In this document: one piece after another, positions 51,328 to 60,917 of the stretch | How positions within the stretch are numbered: the stretch's first letter is position 1 | Layout of the letters: the number at the start of each line of letters is the position of its first letter | From: Sorangium cellulosum | GTDB lineage: Bacteria > Myxococcota_A > Polyangia > Polyangiales > Polyangiaceae | Length of the DNA stretch: 64,000 nt | Direction: 5' to 3' | NCBI RefSeq assembly: GCF_002950945.1 | Contig: NZ_CP012673.1 | Coordinates: 3,224,001 to 3,288,000 of the forward strand | Position numbers and translations under genes: made by a program | The notes under the pieces: generated by a model | Told to the model about the DNA's origin: nothing | The model's database searches: none | Seen by the model: only the letters and a program-made list of their open reading frames with translations

Positions 51328-52512
51328 ATGCACACTGGGTGGCTCGGGGTGATGGCATCGGCGCTCGCGGCGGCTTCTCTGGCCGGGCTGACCGCGGGTT
51401 GCGACGACGACAAGGGCAAGGCGCAGGTCGCGGCCGACGCGGGGGCAGGCGACGCCGGGCCGGCGCAGCCGGTCATCGGCGGCAAGCTCGGCGAGGCGGT
51501 CGCCCAGGCGGCGTCGGGCAGCCCCGCCGGCGCGGCGCCGACCGCCGGCGCGGCGGACGGCCCGCCGGAGACCGGGGTGTTCACGCTGCCCGGAGCGGCC
51601 GCGGCGCTCCCGAAGGACACGCCGTACAAGATCGAGATCATCACCGAGGGGGGCGAGCCGCGCGCCCAGCTCGCCGCGAAGATCGATCCGAAATCCGAGC
51701 AGAAGCTCAACGTCACGCTCGCCTTGCGCATGGGAGGCCCGCAGGGGCTGCCGAACCTCGAGCTCGGCGTGAGCTTCAAGGCCGACAAGCCCAAGGAAGG
51801 CGCGGGCGCGGCCGGCGCGGCTGCCGGAACGGCCGGCGCGGCTGCCGGGGCGGCCGGCGCGGCTGCCGGGGCGGCCGCGACGAAGGTGATCGCGCAGGTC
51901 ACGTCGGCGACGCTGGCGTCGATGTCCCTGGGCGGACCGCCGAAGGAGCTCGCGGACGTGCTGGGGAAGCTGAAGGGGAGCTCGGTCCGTTACGACCTCT
52001 CGCCGGCGAACGTGGCCAGCAACTTCAAGCCCGAGCTGCCCAAGGAGGCAGACCCGGGGCTCGAGCCGGTGCTCGAGGCGCTCGGGGAGGCCATCGGCCT
52101 CCTCACGCCGCCGCTGCCGGACAAACCCGTCGGCGCCGGGGCCTACTGGATGGTCACCGACCGCGCCGTGGTGTCGGGCGCCGGCCTGCCGGTGCTGCGG
52201 TACCGGGTCTTCAAGGTCGAGAAGATCGAAGGCGACACCGTCTCGTTCTCCGTGGACACTCGCCAGTACGCCGAAGGGGCCGACCTCAGGCTGCCCGGGC
52301 CGAACGGAGACGTCACGATGACCATCGACCGGATCGAGTCCTCCGGCAAAGGTTCGTTCGCCTGGTCGCCATCGCGCTTCGTGCCGGCCGGCGGCGACGT
52401 GTCGCAGCGGGTCCAGGCGCTGCTGGTGCCGCCCGGCGCCCAGCCGGCAGCCCAGCGCAGCGTGGCTCAGGTGGAGCTCACGGCGAAGCTCGCCGCCCCC
52501 GCAGCGCAGTAG
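51328..52512 (+). CDS. Lipoprotein of unknown function with a Gly/Ala repeat
   Basis: 394 residues. The signal peptide ends at LTAGC (Cys25), so it is a lipoprotein. A beta-rich domain (TPYKIEIITEGGEPRAQLAA, KIDPKSEQKLNVTLALRM) is followed by a Gly/Ala repeat (about 155-190, GAAAGAAGAAAG type) and a second beta-rich domain (LPVLRYRVFKVEKIEGDTV, SFSVDTRQY). It resembles two-lobed envelope lipoproteins of myxobacteria, but I do not recognise a family. Confidence 0.7.
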   Translation: MHTGWLGVMASALAAASLAGLTAGCDDDKGKAQVAADAGAGDAGPAQPVIGGKLGEAVAQAASGSPAGAAPTAGAADGPPETGVFTLPGAAAALPKDTPYKIEIITEGGEPRAQLAAKIDPKSEQKLNVTLALRMGGPQGLPNLELGVSFKADKPKEGAGAAGAAAGTAGAAAGAAGAAAGAAATKVIAQVTSATLASMSLGGPPKELADVLGKLKGSSVRYDLSPANVASNFKPELPKEADPGLEPVLEALGEAIGLLTPPLPDKPVGAGAYWMVTDRAVVSGAGLPVLRYRVFKVEKIEGDTVSFSVDTRQYAEGADLRLPGPNGDVTMTIDRIESSGKGSFAWSPSRFVPAGGDVSQRVQALLVPPGAQPAAQRSVAQVELTAKLAAPAAQ

Positions 52513-52666
52513 CGCCGCGCCCGGCTCGGCCCGCCCGATCCACGTGCCGGACGGCACACGGCGCCTTGGCCGATTCCGTGCATGAGCGCCCGCGAGAGGA
52601 GACGCGACGTCTGTCCAACCTGGCCGAGGGCTGCGGACGGACGGACGGAGCGACGGGACAGGGCGC

Positions 52667-53152
52667 ATGGCCACCACGGACGAGCAGAACGTGCACGGTT
52701 GCGGCCTCGAGGCCTACCTCGACGAGCCGGGTCTCAGCGAGGGGCAGCGGCGGCGGCTGCGGCTGTTCCATGCGGTGGAGGAGGTCGTGAACGACCGCGT
52801 GGAGCAGCTCTGCGGGTCGAGCGAGCTCGAGGTGACCGACGTGGCGGTCCTCGTCGTGTCGCCGGCGGCGCGCCGGCTCTTCTGGCGCAGCGGCGCGCCC
52901 GGCGCGCGCGCGGCGGCGGCGGGGGCGAGCGCCAGCGTGCTGCTCGGCCATCGAGAGCGGCTGCACGGCTTCCTGCACGCCGTGCTGCCGCCCGCGGACG
53001 AGGCGTCGTTCGACCCCTACGCCGACCTGCTCGCGCCGTCCCCGCCGCAGTGCGTGCGTGTGCTCATCGTCGACGAGGGCTCGCTCACGGTCCTGAATTA
53101 CGGCGCGTTCGTGACGGTGCGCCTCGACCGGAGCGAGATGCCGCAGGCGTAG
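52667..53152 (+). CDS. Hypothetical protein
   Basis: 161 residues with mixed helix and strand, Ala-rich in the middle. Segments LEVTDVAVLVVSPAARRLFW and CVRVLIVDEGSLTVLNYGAF may form a small alpha/beta domain. There is no signal peptide or known motif. Codon use is typical of the genome, which supports a real gene. Confidence 0.55.
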   Translation: MATTDEQNVHGCGLEAYLDEPGLSEGQRRRLRLFHAVEEVVNDRVEQLCGSSELEVTDVAVLVVSPAARRLFWRSGAPGARAAAAGASASVLLGHRERLHGFLHAVLPPADEASFDPYADLLAPSPPQCVRVLIVDEGSLTVLNYGAFVTVRLDRSEMPQA

Positions 53153-53179
53153 GCGCAGCGGCCGGCGCCTCCGGCCTGC

Positions 53180-54157
53180 TCAGAAGCGCACGGTGAGGCC
53201 GAGCGGGCTGACGGCCGCGCGCGGGGCGGGCGCCCGCGGGGCGCTCTCCGGAGGGCGCCCGAGGAGCAGCACGAGCGCGCCGGCGCCAGCCGCGGCGAGG
53301 CCGGCGCCCGCGACGAGGTCGCCCGCGAGGGCCTGGGCGCGCGCGGCGTCGGCCGCGTCGCCGTCGCGCGTCGGCGCGTCCGACGCGTTCACGACGCCGA
53401 CGAGCCCGACGGCGACGCCGGCCGCGAAGGTGGTCAGGCCGCCGACGAGCAGCGCGATCGGCACGAGGTTGCCGGCCGCGGGCTCGGCCGCGGCGACCTC
53501 GCCGGCCGGCAACCCGCGCGGCGCGACCGCGCGCGGCCCGGCGGCCGGCCGCGCGACGCCGTCGCGCTCCAGGTTCAGCACCAGGATCGCGCGGCTGCCC
53601 GGCGCGGCCGAGACGCTCCGCCGCACCTCGCGGTAGCCCCGCGCGCTCGCGGTGACGACGTGGGTCCCCGGGTTGATCATCCGCGGGCGATCGAGCGCCG
53701 CCACCGGCACGGTGACGCCGTCGAGCTTCACCGCGAGGCCGGCGACGTTGCCGGGCGAGAGCCGGATCTCGAGCGCGGCGACGCGGCGCTCGAGATCCTG
53801 CACCGCCTGCCGCGCGAGCGGCTCGTACTCCTTCGTCGCCGGCGCGGACGGCTCGACCAGGAACGCGCGGAAGCTCTCCAGCGCCTCGACGAGCAGCCCC
53901 GTCTGCTGCTGCGCCACCCCGAGGCTGTAGAGCGTGATCGGCGCGCGCTTGATCGCGAGCGAGCGCTCGTACCGCTCGCGCGCCTGATCCCAGTTGCCCT
54001 GCTTCGCGAACTCGGAGCCCTCGATGAAGATCTCGCGCGCGACGGCCACGTCGGCCGCGCTCTGCGCCGCGGCGGGCGCGGGCGCGGCGAGGACCCCCGC
54101 CGCCGCGGCGAGCAGCGCGAGGGCGGCCGCGAGCGGTCGCAGGCGCGGCGGGGTCAC
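53180..54157 (-). CDS. TPR and PEGA-domain periplasmic protein
   Basis: 325 residues from GTG 54157, overlapping the Kelch lipoprotein stop (GTGA). A signal peptide is followed by TPR-like helices (about 35-95, AREIFIEGSEFAKQGNWDQA, RYERSLAIKRAPITLYSLGV), a PEGA-like beta domain (about 110-180, INPGTHVVTASARGYREV) and two hydrophobic segments (about 215-235, 275-295). PEGA domains occur on bacterial surface proteins and in kinase-linked cassettes of myxobacteria. It is the last gene of the kinase-Kelch-PEGA group. Confidence 0.78.
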   Translation of the reverse strand: MTPPRLRPLAAALALLAAAAGVLAAPAPAAAQSAADVAVAREIFIEGSEFAKQGNWDQARERYERSLAIKRAPITLYSLGVAQQQTGLLVEALESFRAFLVEPSAPATKEYEPLARQAVQDLERRVAALEIRLSPGNVAGLAVKLDGVTVPVAALDRPRMINPGTHVVTASARGYREVRRSVSAAPGSRAILVLNLERDGVARPAAGPRAVAPRGLPAGEVAAAEPAAGNLVPIALLVGGLTTFAAGVAVGLVGVVNASDAPTRDGDAADAARAQALAGDLVAGAGLAAAGAGALVLLLGRPPESAPRAPAPRAAVSPLGLTVRF

Positions 54158-56769
54158 GGCCTGAACCTCTGCCCGTCGGGCGACAGCGAGAACCCGTCGA
54201 ACCCGGACCACAGGATGAGCTCCGTCCCGGTCCAGACGCCCACCCCGTAGCTGTGCTGCCGCTCCGCCGCCGGCATGTTCGCGGCCCACCCGGACCCCGG
54301 ATCGTAGAGCTTGCCGTCCCTCCTCAGCGTCGCGCCGTCCCGCCCGCCGGCGAGGAGGGCGCGCGCGCCGGTCCACCCGGTCCACCCGCTGCGCCGCTCC
54401 TCGCGCATGCGCCGCGACAGGCGCCCCCCGTTGGCGATCCCGCTCCAGGTGCCGGCCACGGGGTCGTAGATGCCGCCGCTGTCCATGGCGTCGCCGTCGT
54501 CGTTCCGGCCGCCCCAGATCAGCAGCCGGTCGCCCATCCAGACCGCGAAGGCGTCGCTCCGCGGCGCGGGCGCGCCCGCGGTGGGCAGCGCCCGCCACGT
54601 GTCGGTCGTGGGGTTGTAGGTGTACCCCTCGTTCGTGGGCGTGTTGCCGGAGCGCCCGCCGAAGAGGTAGAGCGCCGCGCCCGACCAGGCCCACGCGACG
54701 CCGTTGCGCGCCGGGGCCGCGCCGGCGCCGGAGACCGGCGTCCACACGTCCGCGCGCGGGTCGTAGAGGGCGCCGCCGGCCACGGGGCCGCCGCCCGCGG
54801 ACCCGCCCCAGATCAGCAGGCGCGTCCCGGTCCACACGGCGATCGGCGCGCGCCTCGCCGCGGGCGCGCCCGCGGCGCTCATCGCGCGCCACGTCCGCGT
54901 CGCGGGGTCGTACTGGCCGCCGGTGGCGAGGGCGTCCGCGCTCGAGGACGGGCCGCCGCCCCACACGAGCACCCGGGAGCCGGTCCACGCCGCGCCCGCG
55001 AGCACGCGCGGCGACGGGGCGCCGACGCGGCCGAGCGGCGACCACTCGTCGCGCGACGGGTCGTAATGCGCCCCGTCGTCGACGTCCCCGGCGGTGGTCC
55101 GGCCGCCCCACACGAACAGCACGCTCCCCGTCCACGTCGCCGCGGCCATCTGCCGCGCCGCGGGCGCGCCGGTCCGCGTCATCGCGACCCACGCCGGCGC
55201 GCACGCGCCGTCGTCGCACGTGCGCCCGCTCAGGCAGTCGTTCCCGCACGCGCCGCAGTGGGCGCTCGACTCCAGGCTGACGCACGCGCCGTCGCAGGCC
55301 ACGAGGCCGGTGGCGCAGGGCGCGATGCAGACGCCGCCGGAGCAGAGATCGCCGTCGGGGCAATCGGTGCTGGTGCAGCACTCGCGGCACTCCGCCATGC
55401 CGCAGCACTGCTGCCCGGACGCGCAGCCCGTGTGCACGCACGCCGTGCCGCCGTCGACGCACACGTCGGTGGTGCAGCCGTCGCCCTCCGAGCAGTCGTC
55501 GTCCGAGCAGCACACGCGGCAGTCCGCGCCGCAGTCGCGCGGCGTGGACCCCGCGCACGCGCACGCGCCGGCCACGCACAGGGCGCCCGGCTTGCAGGCG
55601 ACGCCGCACGCGCCGCAGTGCTGCGCGTCCGAGCCGAGCGCGGACTCGCAGCCCGGGACGCCCGGGTCGCAGTCGTCGAAGCCCTCATCGCAGACCAGCG
55701 CGCCCCGCTCGCAGTGCTGGTGCGCCCCCGCCGCGACGCCGCACGCGCCGCAGTGGCGCGCGTTGATCTGCGTGTCGACGCACTCCAGGCCGCACGTGGT
55801 GAGGCCCGCGCTGCAGGAGGCCACGCAGGACGTCCCGTCGCAGAACGGCGTGGGCGCCGGGCACTGCACGCCGCACGCGCCGCAGGTCGCCGGGTCGGTC
55901 ACGCCGGCCTCGCAGCCCGGGGCGCCGTCGCAGTCGAGCAGCCCCGCCGCGCAGGTGCACCCGGCGGGCAGCGCGCAGGCGCTGCCGGACGGGCACACGT
56001 CGCCGCACCGCGCGCAGTTCGCGTCCGTGCCGAGCGAGGCCTCGCAGCCGTCCTCGGGCGAGCGGTTGCAGTCGGCGTACCCTGGCGCGCACGCGCACTT
56101 GCCGCCCACGCACGAGGTGTTCGGCCCGCAGGCGACGCCGCAGGCGCCGCAGTTCGCGTCGTCCGAGGCGCCGTCGATCTCGCAGCCCGTCTCGACGCGG
56201 TTGTCGCAATCGAGGAGCGGCGCCGCGCAATCGCACTCACCTTCGTTGCAGACCGCGCCGGAGGGGCACTGGAGGGAGCACCCGCCGCAGCGCTCGCGGT
56301 CGGAGCTGAGGTCGACCTCGCAGCCGTTCGTGACGATGTTCCCGTCGCAGTTGTCGAAGCCGAGGAGGCAATCGGACGAGCAGTGGCCGCCCACGCAGAG
56401 GGTGTGGGGGCACTCGGCGTCGCAGGCGCCGCAGTGCGAAGGGTCGTTGAGGACGTCGGCGCACGACCCGCCGCAGCACGCCTCCGCGCCGCCGCACGCC
56501 GCGCCGCAGGCGCCGCAGTGGCGGTCGTCCCGGGTCAGGTCGACGCACACGCCGTCGCAGCAGGCGCCCTCCGGGCAGTCCGGCCCGCAGCGATCGCCCG
56601 CGGGGGCGCCGCCTCCGCCGCTCTCGGACGGCTTGTCGGAGAGGGCGCTGTCCGCGATCAGCGAGCAGGCGCCGGTGAGCACGGCGATCGCGAGCAGGAC
56701 CGGCCATCGCGCGAAGGCCGCGCGGGCGGGGCCTCGAACCTCGCGCGCGGACCTCTCGTGCGTGGGCAT
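54154..56769 (-). CDS. Cys-rich and Kelch-repeat lipoprotein
   Basis: 871 residues. A signal peptide ends in the lipobox LTGAC (Cys about 38). Then come about nine Cys-rich units with a CGACG core (HCGACGAACGG, NCGACGVACGP and others; residues 60-500), which look like small disulfide modules. One unit has lost its last Cys (HCGACGVAAGAHQHC). The C-terminal 370 residues hold six or more Kelch-type blades (VLVWGGG, YDPATRTWRAMSAAGAPAAR), a beta-propeller. It is thus an outer, disulfide-bonded propeller protein. It starts 8 nt after the kinase gene and overlaps the PEGA gene. Confidence 0.85.
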   Translation of the reverse strand: MPTHERSAREVRGPARAAFARWPVLLAIAVLTGACSLIADSALSDKPSESGGGGAPAGDRCGPDCPEGACCDGVCVDLTRDDRHCGACGAACGGAEACCGGSCADVLNDPSHCGACDAECPHTLCVGGHCSSDCLLGFDNCDGNIVTNGCEVDLSSDRERCGGCSLQCPSGAVCNEGECDCAAPLLDCDNRVETGCEIDGASDDANCGACGVACGPNTSCVGGKCACAPGYADCNRSPEDGCEASLGTDANCARCGDVCPSGSACALPAGCTCAAGLLDCDGAPGCEAGVTDPATCGACGVQCPAPTPFCDGTSCVASCSAGLTTCGLECVDTQINARHCGACGVAAGAHQHCERGALVCDEGFDDCDPGVPGCESALGSDAQHCGACGVACKPGALCVAGACACAGSTPRDCGADCRVCCSDDDCSEGDGCTTDVCVDGGTACVHTGCASGQQCCGMAECRECCTSTDCPDGDLCSGGVCIAPCATGLVACDGACVSLESSAHCGACGNDCLSGRTCDDGACAPAWVAMTRTGAPAARQMAAATWTGSVLFVWGGRTTAGDVDDGAHYDPSRDEWSPLGRVGAPSPRVLAGAAWTGSRVLVWGGGPSSSADALATGGQYDPATRTWRAMSAAGAPAARRAPIAVWTGTRLLIWGGSAGGGPVAGGALYDPRADVWTPVSGAGAAPARNGVAWAWSGAALYLFGGRSGNTPTNEGYTYNPTTDTWRALPTAGAPAPRSDAFAVWMGDRLLIWGGRNDDGDAMDSGGIYDPVAGTWSGIANGGRLSRRMREERRSGWTGWTGARALLAGGRDGATLRRDGKLYDPGSGWAANMPAAERQHSYGVGVWTGTELILWSGFDGFSLSPDGQRFRP

Positions 56770-56777
56770 GGCGGGCG

Positions 56778-58451
56778 TCAGAAGTTCGGCCGGGCCGGGA
56801 CGGGCAGCGCGGCGCCAGAGGTCTTCGATCGCGCGGGCGCGGTCCGCCGCGCGCTGGCCGTCGAGGGCGGCGCGGCGGGCTCCCTCGAGCCAGCGCTCGC
56901 GGCGCCGCCGCGCGCTGCGTCTCGGCGCGCCGCGCCGGCGGAGGGCGCCGGCGCGGCCGCCTGCGTGCCGGCCGCGCGGCCGGGCTCGGGCCCGCGCTCG
57001 CCGCCGGCCGCCTGCGGATCGGCGGGCGGCGCGGCCGCGGCGGCCGGCGCGAGGTGCTGCGGCGCCGCGGGCTGCGGCGCCGCCGAGGGGGCCGCGCCGG
57101 CCGGCGCCTCGCCGGAGCGCAGCGAGGCGAGCGCCACGCCGAGCGCGCCGATCACCACGACCGCGGACAGCGCGACGAAGACGGTGACGAGGCGCCGCCC
57201 GTCGCGCGGGGGCGCCGCCGGCGGCTGAGGGGCCGTCTCCAGGGCCGCGCTGCTCTGCTTCGTCGGCCGCATGGTCGGCCGCTCGGAGAGGGGCCGCTGC
57301 ACGCCGTCGCTCAGCCAGTGCACGGCGATCGAGGTCCCGGTCACGTCGTCCTCGACGCCGTTGGCGAGCGCCCACCGCGCGAGCGCCACGCCCATGTCGC
57401 GCATCGTCCGCCAGCGGCCGGCGCGCTCCTTCGCGAGGCCGCGCTCGATGATGCCCCACAGCGTCGCGTCGCCGACGCCGAGCGCGGTGGTCGGCACCGG
57501 ATCCTTCACGAGGATCGCGGCGACCAGATCGGGGTAGTTGCCGCCCTGGAACGGCCGCTGCCCCGTGATCGTCTCGTAGAGCACCACGGAGAAGGCCCAG
57601 ATGTCGGTCTGCCCGTCCACGTCGGTGATCCCGCGCGCCTGCTCGGGCGACATGTAGTCGGGGCTGCCGAGCACCGTGCCCGCCTTGGTGACGTCGCCGC
57701 CGGAGGTCTCGCTCCACACCTTGGCGATGCCGAAGTCGACGATCTTCGGGGTGATGTCGCCGCGGTCGTTCTTCACGAGGAAGATGTTCTCGGGCTTGAG
57801 GTCGCGGTGGACGATCTTGCGATCGTGCGCCGCGACGAGGGCGCTCGCGATCGGCAGGAGGATGCGGACCGCCGCCGCGGGCGAGAAGCGCTTCCTGCGC
57901 TCGATCGCCTCGACGAGCTGCTCGCCCCGGAGCACCTCCATCACGATGAACGGGTCGACCTGCTCGGACTCGCCGAAGCCGTAGTCGAGCACGCGGACGA
58001 TCGAGGGGTGGTCGATCCGCGCGGCGGCGCGCGCCTCCTGCAGGAGGCGGTGCGTCGCCTCGGACGAGGTGACCTCGCGGCGGATGAATTTGACCGCCAC
58101 GTCGACGTGCAGGACGTCGTTGCGGGCGAGCCACACCATGCCCATGCCGCCCTCGCCGAGCACGTAACGCAGCCGGTACTTGCCGCCGATCACGTCGCCC
58201 TCGCGGTAGATGCGCCGCGTCGACCCCGAGGGCGACGAGGGGCTGGCCGGAGGGATCAGCGGCGAGAGGAGCGACATGTCGAGCGCCTCCGGGATGCTGG
58301 CGTCGGGCGCGCTGGCGCGGGCGCTGGAGTCGGGCGCGCTGGAGTCGAGCACGCCAGCGCGCGGGAAGGCCGCGGATGCGCGGCTCACGCCCTCAGCCTG
58401 CAATGTCCTGCCCGTCGCAGAGGCGGGCGCGGAGGTTGAGCGCGGCGACAT
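56778..58451 (-). CDS. Hanks-type Ser/Thr protein kinase with one membrane helix
   Basis: 557 residues from ATG 58451 (ATG 58277 is also possible). The kinase domain (about 75-340) has the glycine loop GEGGMGMVW, Lys in DVAVKFI, HRDLKPEN (near 212), IVDFGIAKV and SPEQARG, so it is likely active. A membrane helix (about 418-440, VFVALSAVVVIGALGVALAS) is followed by an Ala/Pro-rich external region. It heads a group with the Cys-rich Kelch lipoprotein and the TPR/PEGA protein, which may form its external sensing or reporting layer. Confidence 0.9.
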   Translation of the reverse strand: MSPRSTSAPASATGRTLQAEGVSRASAAFPRAGVLDSSAPDSSARASAPDASIPEALDMSLLSPLIPPASPSSPSGSTRRIYREGDVIGGKYRLRYVLGEGGMGMVWLARNDVLHVDVAVKFIRREVTSSEATHRLLQEARAAARIDHPSIVRVLDYGFGESEQVDPFIVMEVLRGEQLVEAIERRKRFSPAAAVRILLPIASALVAAHDRKIVHRDLKPENIFLVKNDRGDITPKIVDFGIAKVWSETSGGDVTKAGTVLGSPDYMSPEQARGITDVDGQTDIWAFSVVLYETITGQRPFQGGNYPDLVAAILVKDPVPTTALGVGDATLWGIIERGLAKERAGRWRTMRDMGVALARWALANGVEDDVTGTSIAVHWLSDGVQRPLSERPTMRPTKQSSAALETAPQPPAAPPRDGRRLVTVFVALSAVVVIGALGVALASLRSGEAPAGAAPSAAPQPAAPQHLAPAAAAAPPADPQAAGGERGPEPGRAAGTQAAAPAPSAGAARRDAARGGAASAGSREPAAPPSTASARRTAPARSKTSGAALPVPARPNF

Positions 58452-58530
58452 GTAGAGAGAGTAGTCTAACTTTGCGCGCCTTCCGTAGCCATGGTCTCGC
58501 GCAGGTCGGCGCGCGACAGATCGGCCCGCG

Positions 58531-59559
58531 TCAACAACGCGCACCCGCGCGGGGCGCGCTCCCCCCCAGGTTGCACACATCGTGCGGGGGGTGCCGCAGG
58601 GTAGGGCGATGGCCGGGCTTGTGCTCCACGAGGAGCTTCACCCGGGGGCCGATCCGCACGGTGAGCGGTCCCACGTGCTCGTGGACATCGCCGTCGCAGA
58701 CGTAGCGGACCACGCCGGAGCGCGCCTCGAGCACCGCGTGCCGCGCGATCTTCTCGAACGTGTGCGCCTCGCCCATCGGCCGCGCGCGCCAGACGTCGCC
58801 GAGCTTCCGGACGAAGCCGAGCGCGGAGGTGTGGATGCCGAGCATGTGGAAGCTCTCCGGGCGCTCGTCGTAGCGGTAGAAGGGACGGAACCCGAGGCCG
58901 ATCTGGTCGACGGTGCCGGCTGCGACGGCGAGGTAGTCGCGGTCCGGGAACGCCGCGCCGTCCTCGAAGTGGACCCGGCCCTCCCAGCGCGCGGCGACCT
59001 GGGTGTCGGTCTTGAGGATCACGGCGGCGCTCGCGCGGGCGAGGACCTTCGCGGCCCAGCGCGCGCTCCGCTCCTCGCTGCGGTTGTACTCGGCGATGAA
59101 GCCGTGGACGCAGCCGGTGCCGAAGATGAACCCGTAGTGGGAGCCGATCCGCATCACGTGCCGCTCGACCCAGCGCAGCGGGTCTTGCCCCCGGTCGGTG
59201 TAGCGGGCGATGAGCCCCGCGAGCAGCCCGTCGGGGCGGCCGCGGGGGACGCCGATGGCGTTGGCCACGGTGTTCATCGTCCCGCCGCGCAGGAAGGCGA
59301 TCGGCGGCAGCGGCTCGTCCTCGTAGACGTCGAGGAAGCCGGTGATGGTGACGTGGTTCGTCCCGTCGCCGCCGGAGATGCCGAGCACGTCGATGGAGAG
59401 CTTCCGGAAGTCCTCCGCGATGCGGGCGAGGTCCTCGCGGGTGCGCGCGGTGCGGACGACGCCGTGGTCGCCGAGCGTGCGCGCGAGCCGGACCGCCGCG
59501 CGAGGATCGCTCAGGTTCTGGCGCGAGCGGGGGTTGATGACGACGCCGATGCCGCCCAT
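58531..59559 (-). CDS. Diacylglycerol-kinase-like lipid kinase
   Basis: 342 residues with the DAGK catalytic fold: VVINPRSRQN at the N-terminus, GISGGDGTNHVTI (nucleotide site) and FLRGGTMNTVANAIG, then a long beta-rich second domain typical of YegS/BmrU-like lipid kinases. It may phosphorylate diacylglycerol or a related lipid; the exact substrate is unknown. Its ATG touches the stop (TAG) of the alpha/beta-hydrolase-like gene without any gap. Confidence 0.86.
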   Translation of the reverse strand: MGGIGVVINPRSRQNLSDPRAAVRLARTLGDHGVVRTARTREDLARIAEDFRKLSIDVLGISGGDGTNHVTITGFLDVYEDEPLPPIAFLRGGTMNTVANAIGVPRGRPDGLLAGLIARYTDRGQDPLRWVERHVMRIGSHYGFIFGTGCVHGFIAEYNRSEERSARWAAKVLARASAAVILKTDTQVAARWEGRVHFEDGAAFPDRDYLAVAAGTVDQIGLGFRPFYRYDERPESFHMLGIHTSALGFVRKLGDVWRARPMGEAHTFEKIARHAVLEARSGVVRYVCDGDVHEHVGPLTVRIGPRVKLLVEHKPGHRPTLRHPPHDVCNLGGSAPRAGARC

Positions 59560-60762
59560 CTAGAGCCGACCTTTCGGCGACTTCCACCGCGGCTTGAGGT
59601 GGACCCGCAGGACGTCCGCCATCAGGCCGATGTGGGCGCAGTGGTCGGGCTTGTCGTCGCCGGTGTAGCCGCGGACGTGGAAGTCGCCGCGGTCGTAGCG
59701 CTGGATCATGTCGAGGCCGAGGACGTCGCGCCGGGAGGAGCCGCGCGGCTTGCCGCGGAGCTGCCGCACGATGAACTCCGCGGTCTCGCCGGTGGACGCG
59801 TAGCCGGGCGGCACGATGGACGAGTGGCTCATGAACATGAACGCCTCGCCCGACGCCGCGCGGCGGGCGAACGCGATGAACGGCTCGAGCTGCGCGACCT
59901 TGAGCTTGTGCTGCTGCTCGTCGGCGTAGCCCGCGTGCAGCGAGTCGAGCAGCACGAGCGCGTCGACCCGCTTGCCCGCGGGCTGGCGCAGGATCTGCTC
60001 GATGGCGCCGTAGCCCGCGCTCCACGCGGAGAGGCCGAGCTTGCGGATGTAGACCTTCTTCTTGCCGGTCTTCTTCGCCACGGCGCGCTCGATGCTGTCG
60101 AGCAGCCGCTCGAAGACGTACGGCGCCGAGAACGCGCTCGTGTAGGCGCCCGACCCGATGCCGAGGTCGATGCCGACGAGGACGGCGCCGTCGGCAGTCT
60201 TGACGAACTCCTTCCGCAGCGCCTCGTGGCCGTGGAAGTGGATGAGGACGTCGAAGCCGCCGCGCTTCGTGACCCCGCCCCGGTGCGGCATGATCATCTG
60301 CCCCATCGACGGCGCGCGGGACCAGCGGTCGTAGACGCCCCAGCCCGGATCGGGCGTCATGCACGGGTTGACGTCGCCGCGGCGCTTCTTCGTGGTCGTG
60401 GCGCGGCTGCTCGTCGCGCCGGGCCGGTCGCGCCGCGGGGCGCTGCGCGCGCCGCCGTCGCGGCGGGCGGCGTCCGCGGCCGGGGCGCCCGCGCCGTCGC
60501 CGGCGGCGCCCTCGGCGGCCGTGACGTCCGCTGCGGCGGGTGCGTCCGCTGCGGCGGGTGCGTCCCCTGCGGCCGGCGCGGCGGGCGCGTCCCCTGCGGC
60601 CGGCGCGGCGGGCGCGTTCGGCGGCGGGGCGGCTTGCTCTGCGGGCGGCGCGGGGACGTCCTCCGCCGCGGCGGGGAGCGCGGCGAGCCACCACGTCGCC
60701 GCGAGCAGGGAGATGAGCGCCCAGCGCCCGGGGGGCCGGCGGGCCTGCGGAGGGTGTCTCAT
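59560..60762 (-). CDS. Secreted alpha/beta-hydrolase-like protein
   Basis: 400 residues from ATG 60762 (ATG 60780 adds six). A signal peptide (ALISLLAATWWLAALPAAAE) is followed by Ala/Pro repeats (APAAGDAPAAPAAGDAPAA) and a catalytic-looking domain. FDVLIHFHGHEALRKEF is an oxyanion-type segment, LSAWSAGYGAIEQIL gives the nucleophile elbow with Ser, ALVLLDSLHAGY a candidate Asp and KPDHCAHIGLM a candidate His. So an esterase- or lipase-like role in the periplasm is likely. It abuts the lipid kinase gene. Confidence 0.72.
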   Translation of the reverse strand: MRHPPQARRPPGRWALISLLAATWWLAALPAAAEDVPAPPAEQAAPPPNAPAAPAAGDAPAAPAAGDAPAAADAPAAADVTAAEGAAGDGAGAPAADAARRDGGARSAPRRDRPGATSSRATTTKKRRGDVNPCMTPDPGWGVYDRWSRAPSMGQMIMPHRGGVTKRGGFDVLIHFHGHEALRKEFVKTADGAVLVGIDLGIGSGAYTSAFSAPYVFERLLDSIERAVAKKTGKKKVYIRKLGLSAWSAGYGAIEQILRQPAGKRVDALVLLDSLHAGYADEQQHKLKVAQLEPFIAFARRAASGEAFMFMSHSSIVPPGYASTGETAEFIVRQLRGKPRGSSRRDVLGLDMIQRYDRGDFHVRGYTGDDKPDHCAHIGLMADVLRVHLKPRWKSPKGRL

Positions 60763-60917
60763 GTTCGGGTGGGCCTCCATTCCATGAAACGGCGTGTGGA
60801 TCGAGCGCTCGCTGTGATGGCGTCGTCTCCGCGCCGTCATCCGCGGATCCTCGCCGGGGTTTCCCGGCGACATGGCCGACGGCCGGAGCGCCCCGCGTCG
60901 GGCCGGCGTGGCCGGCG

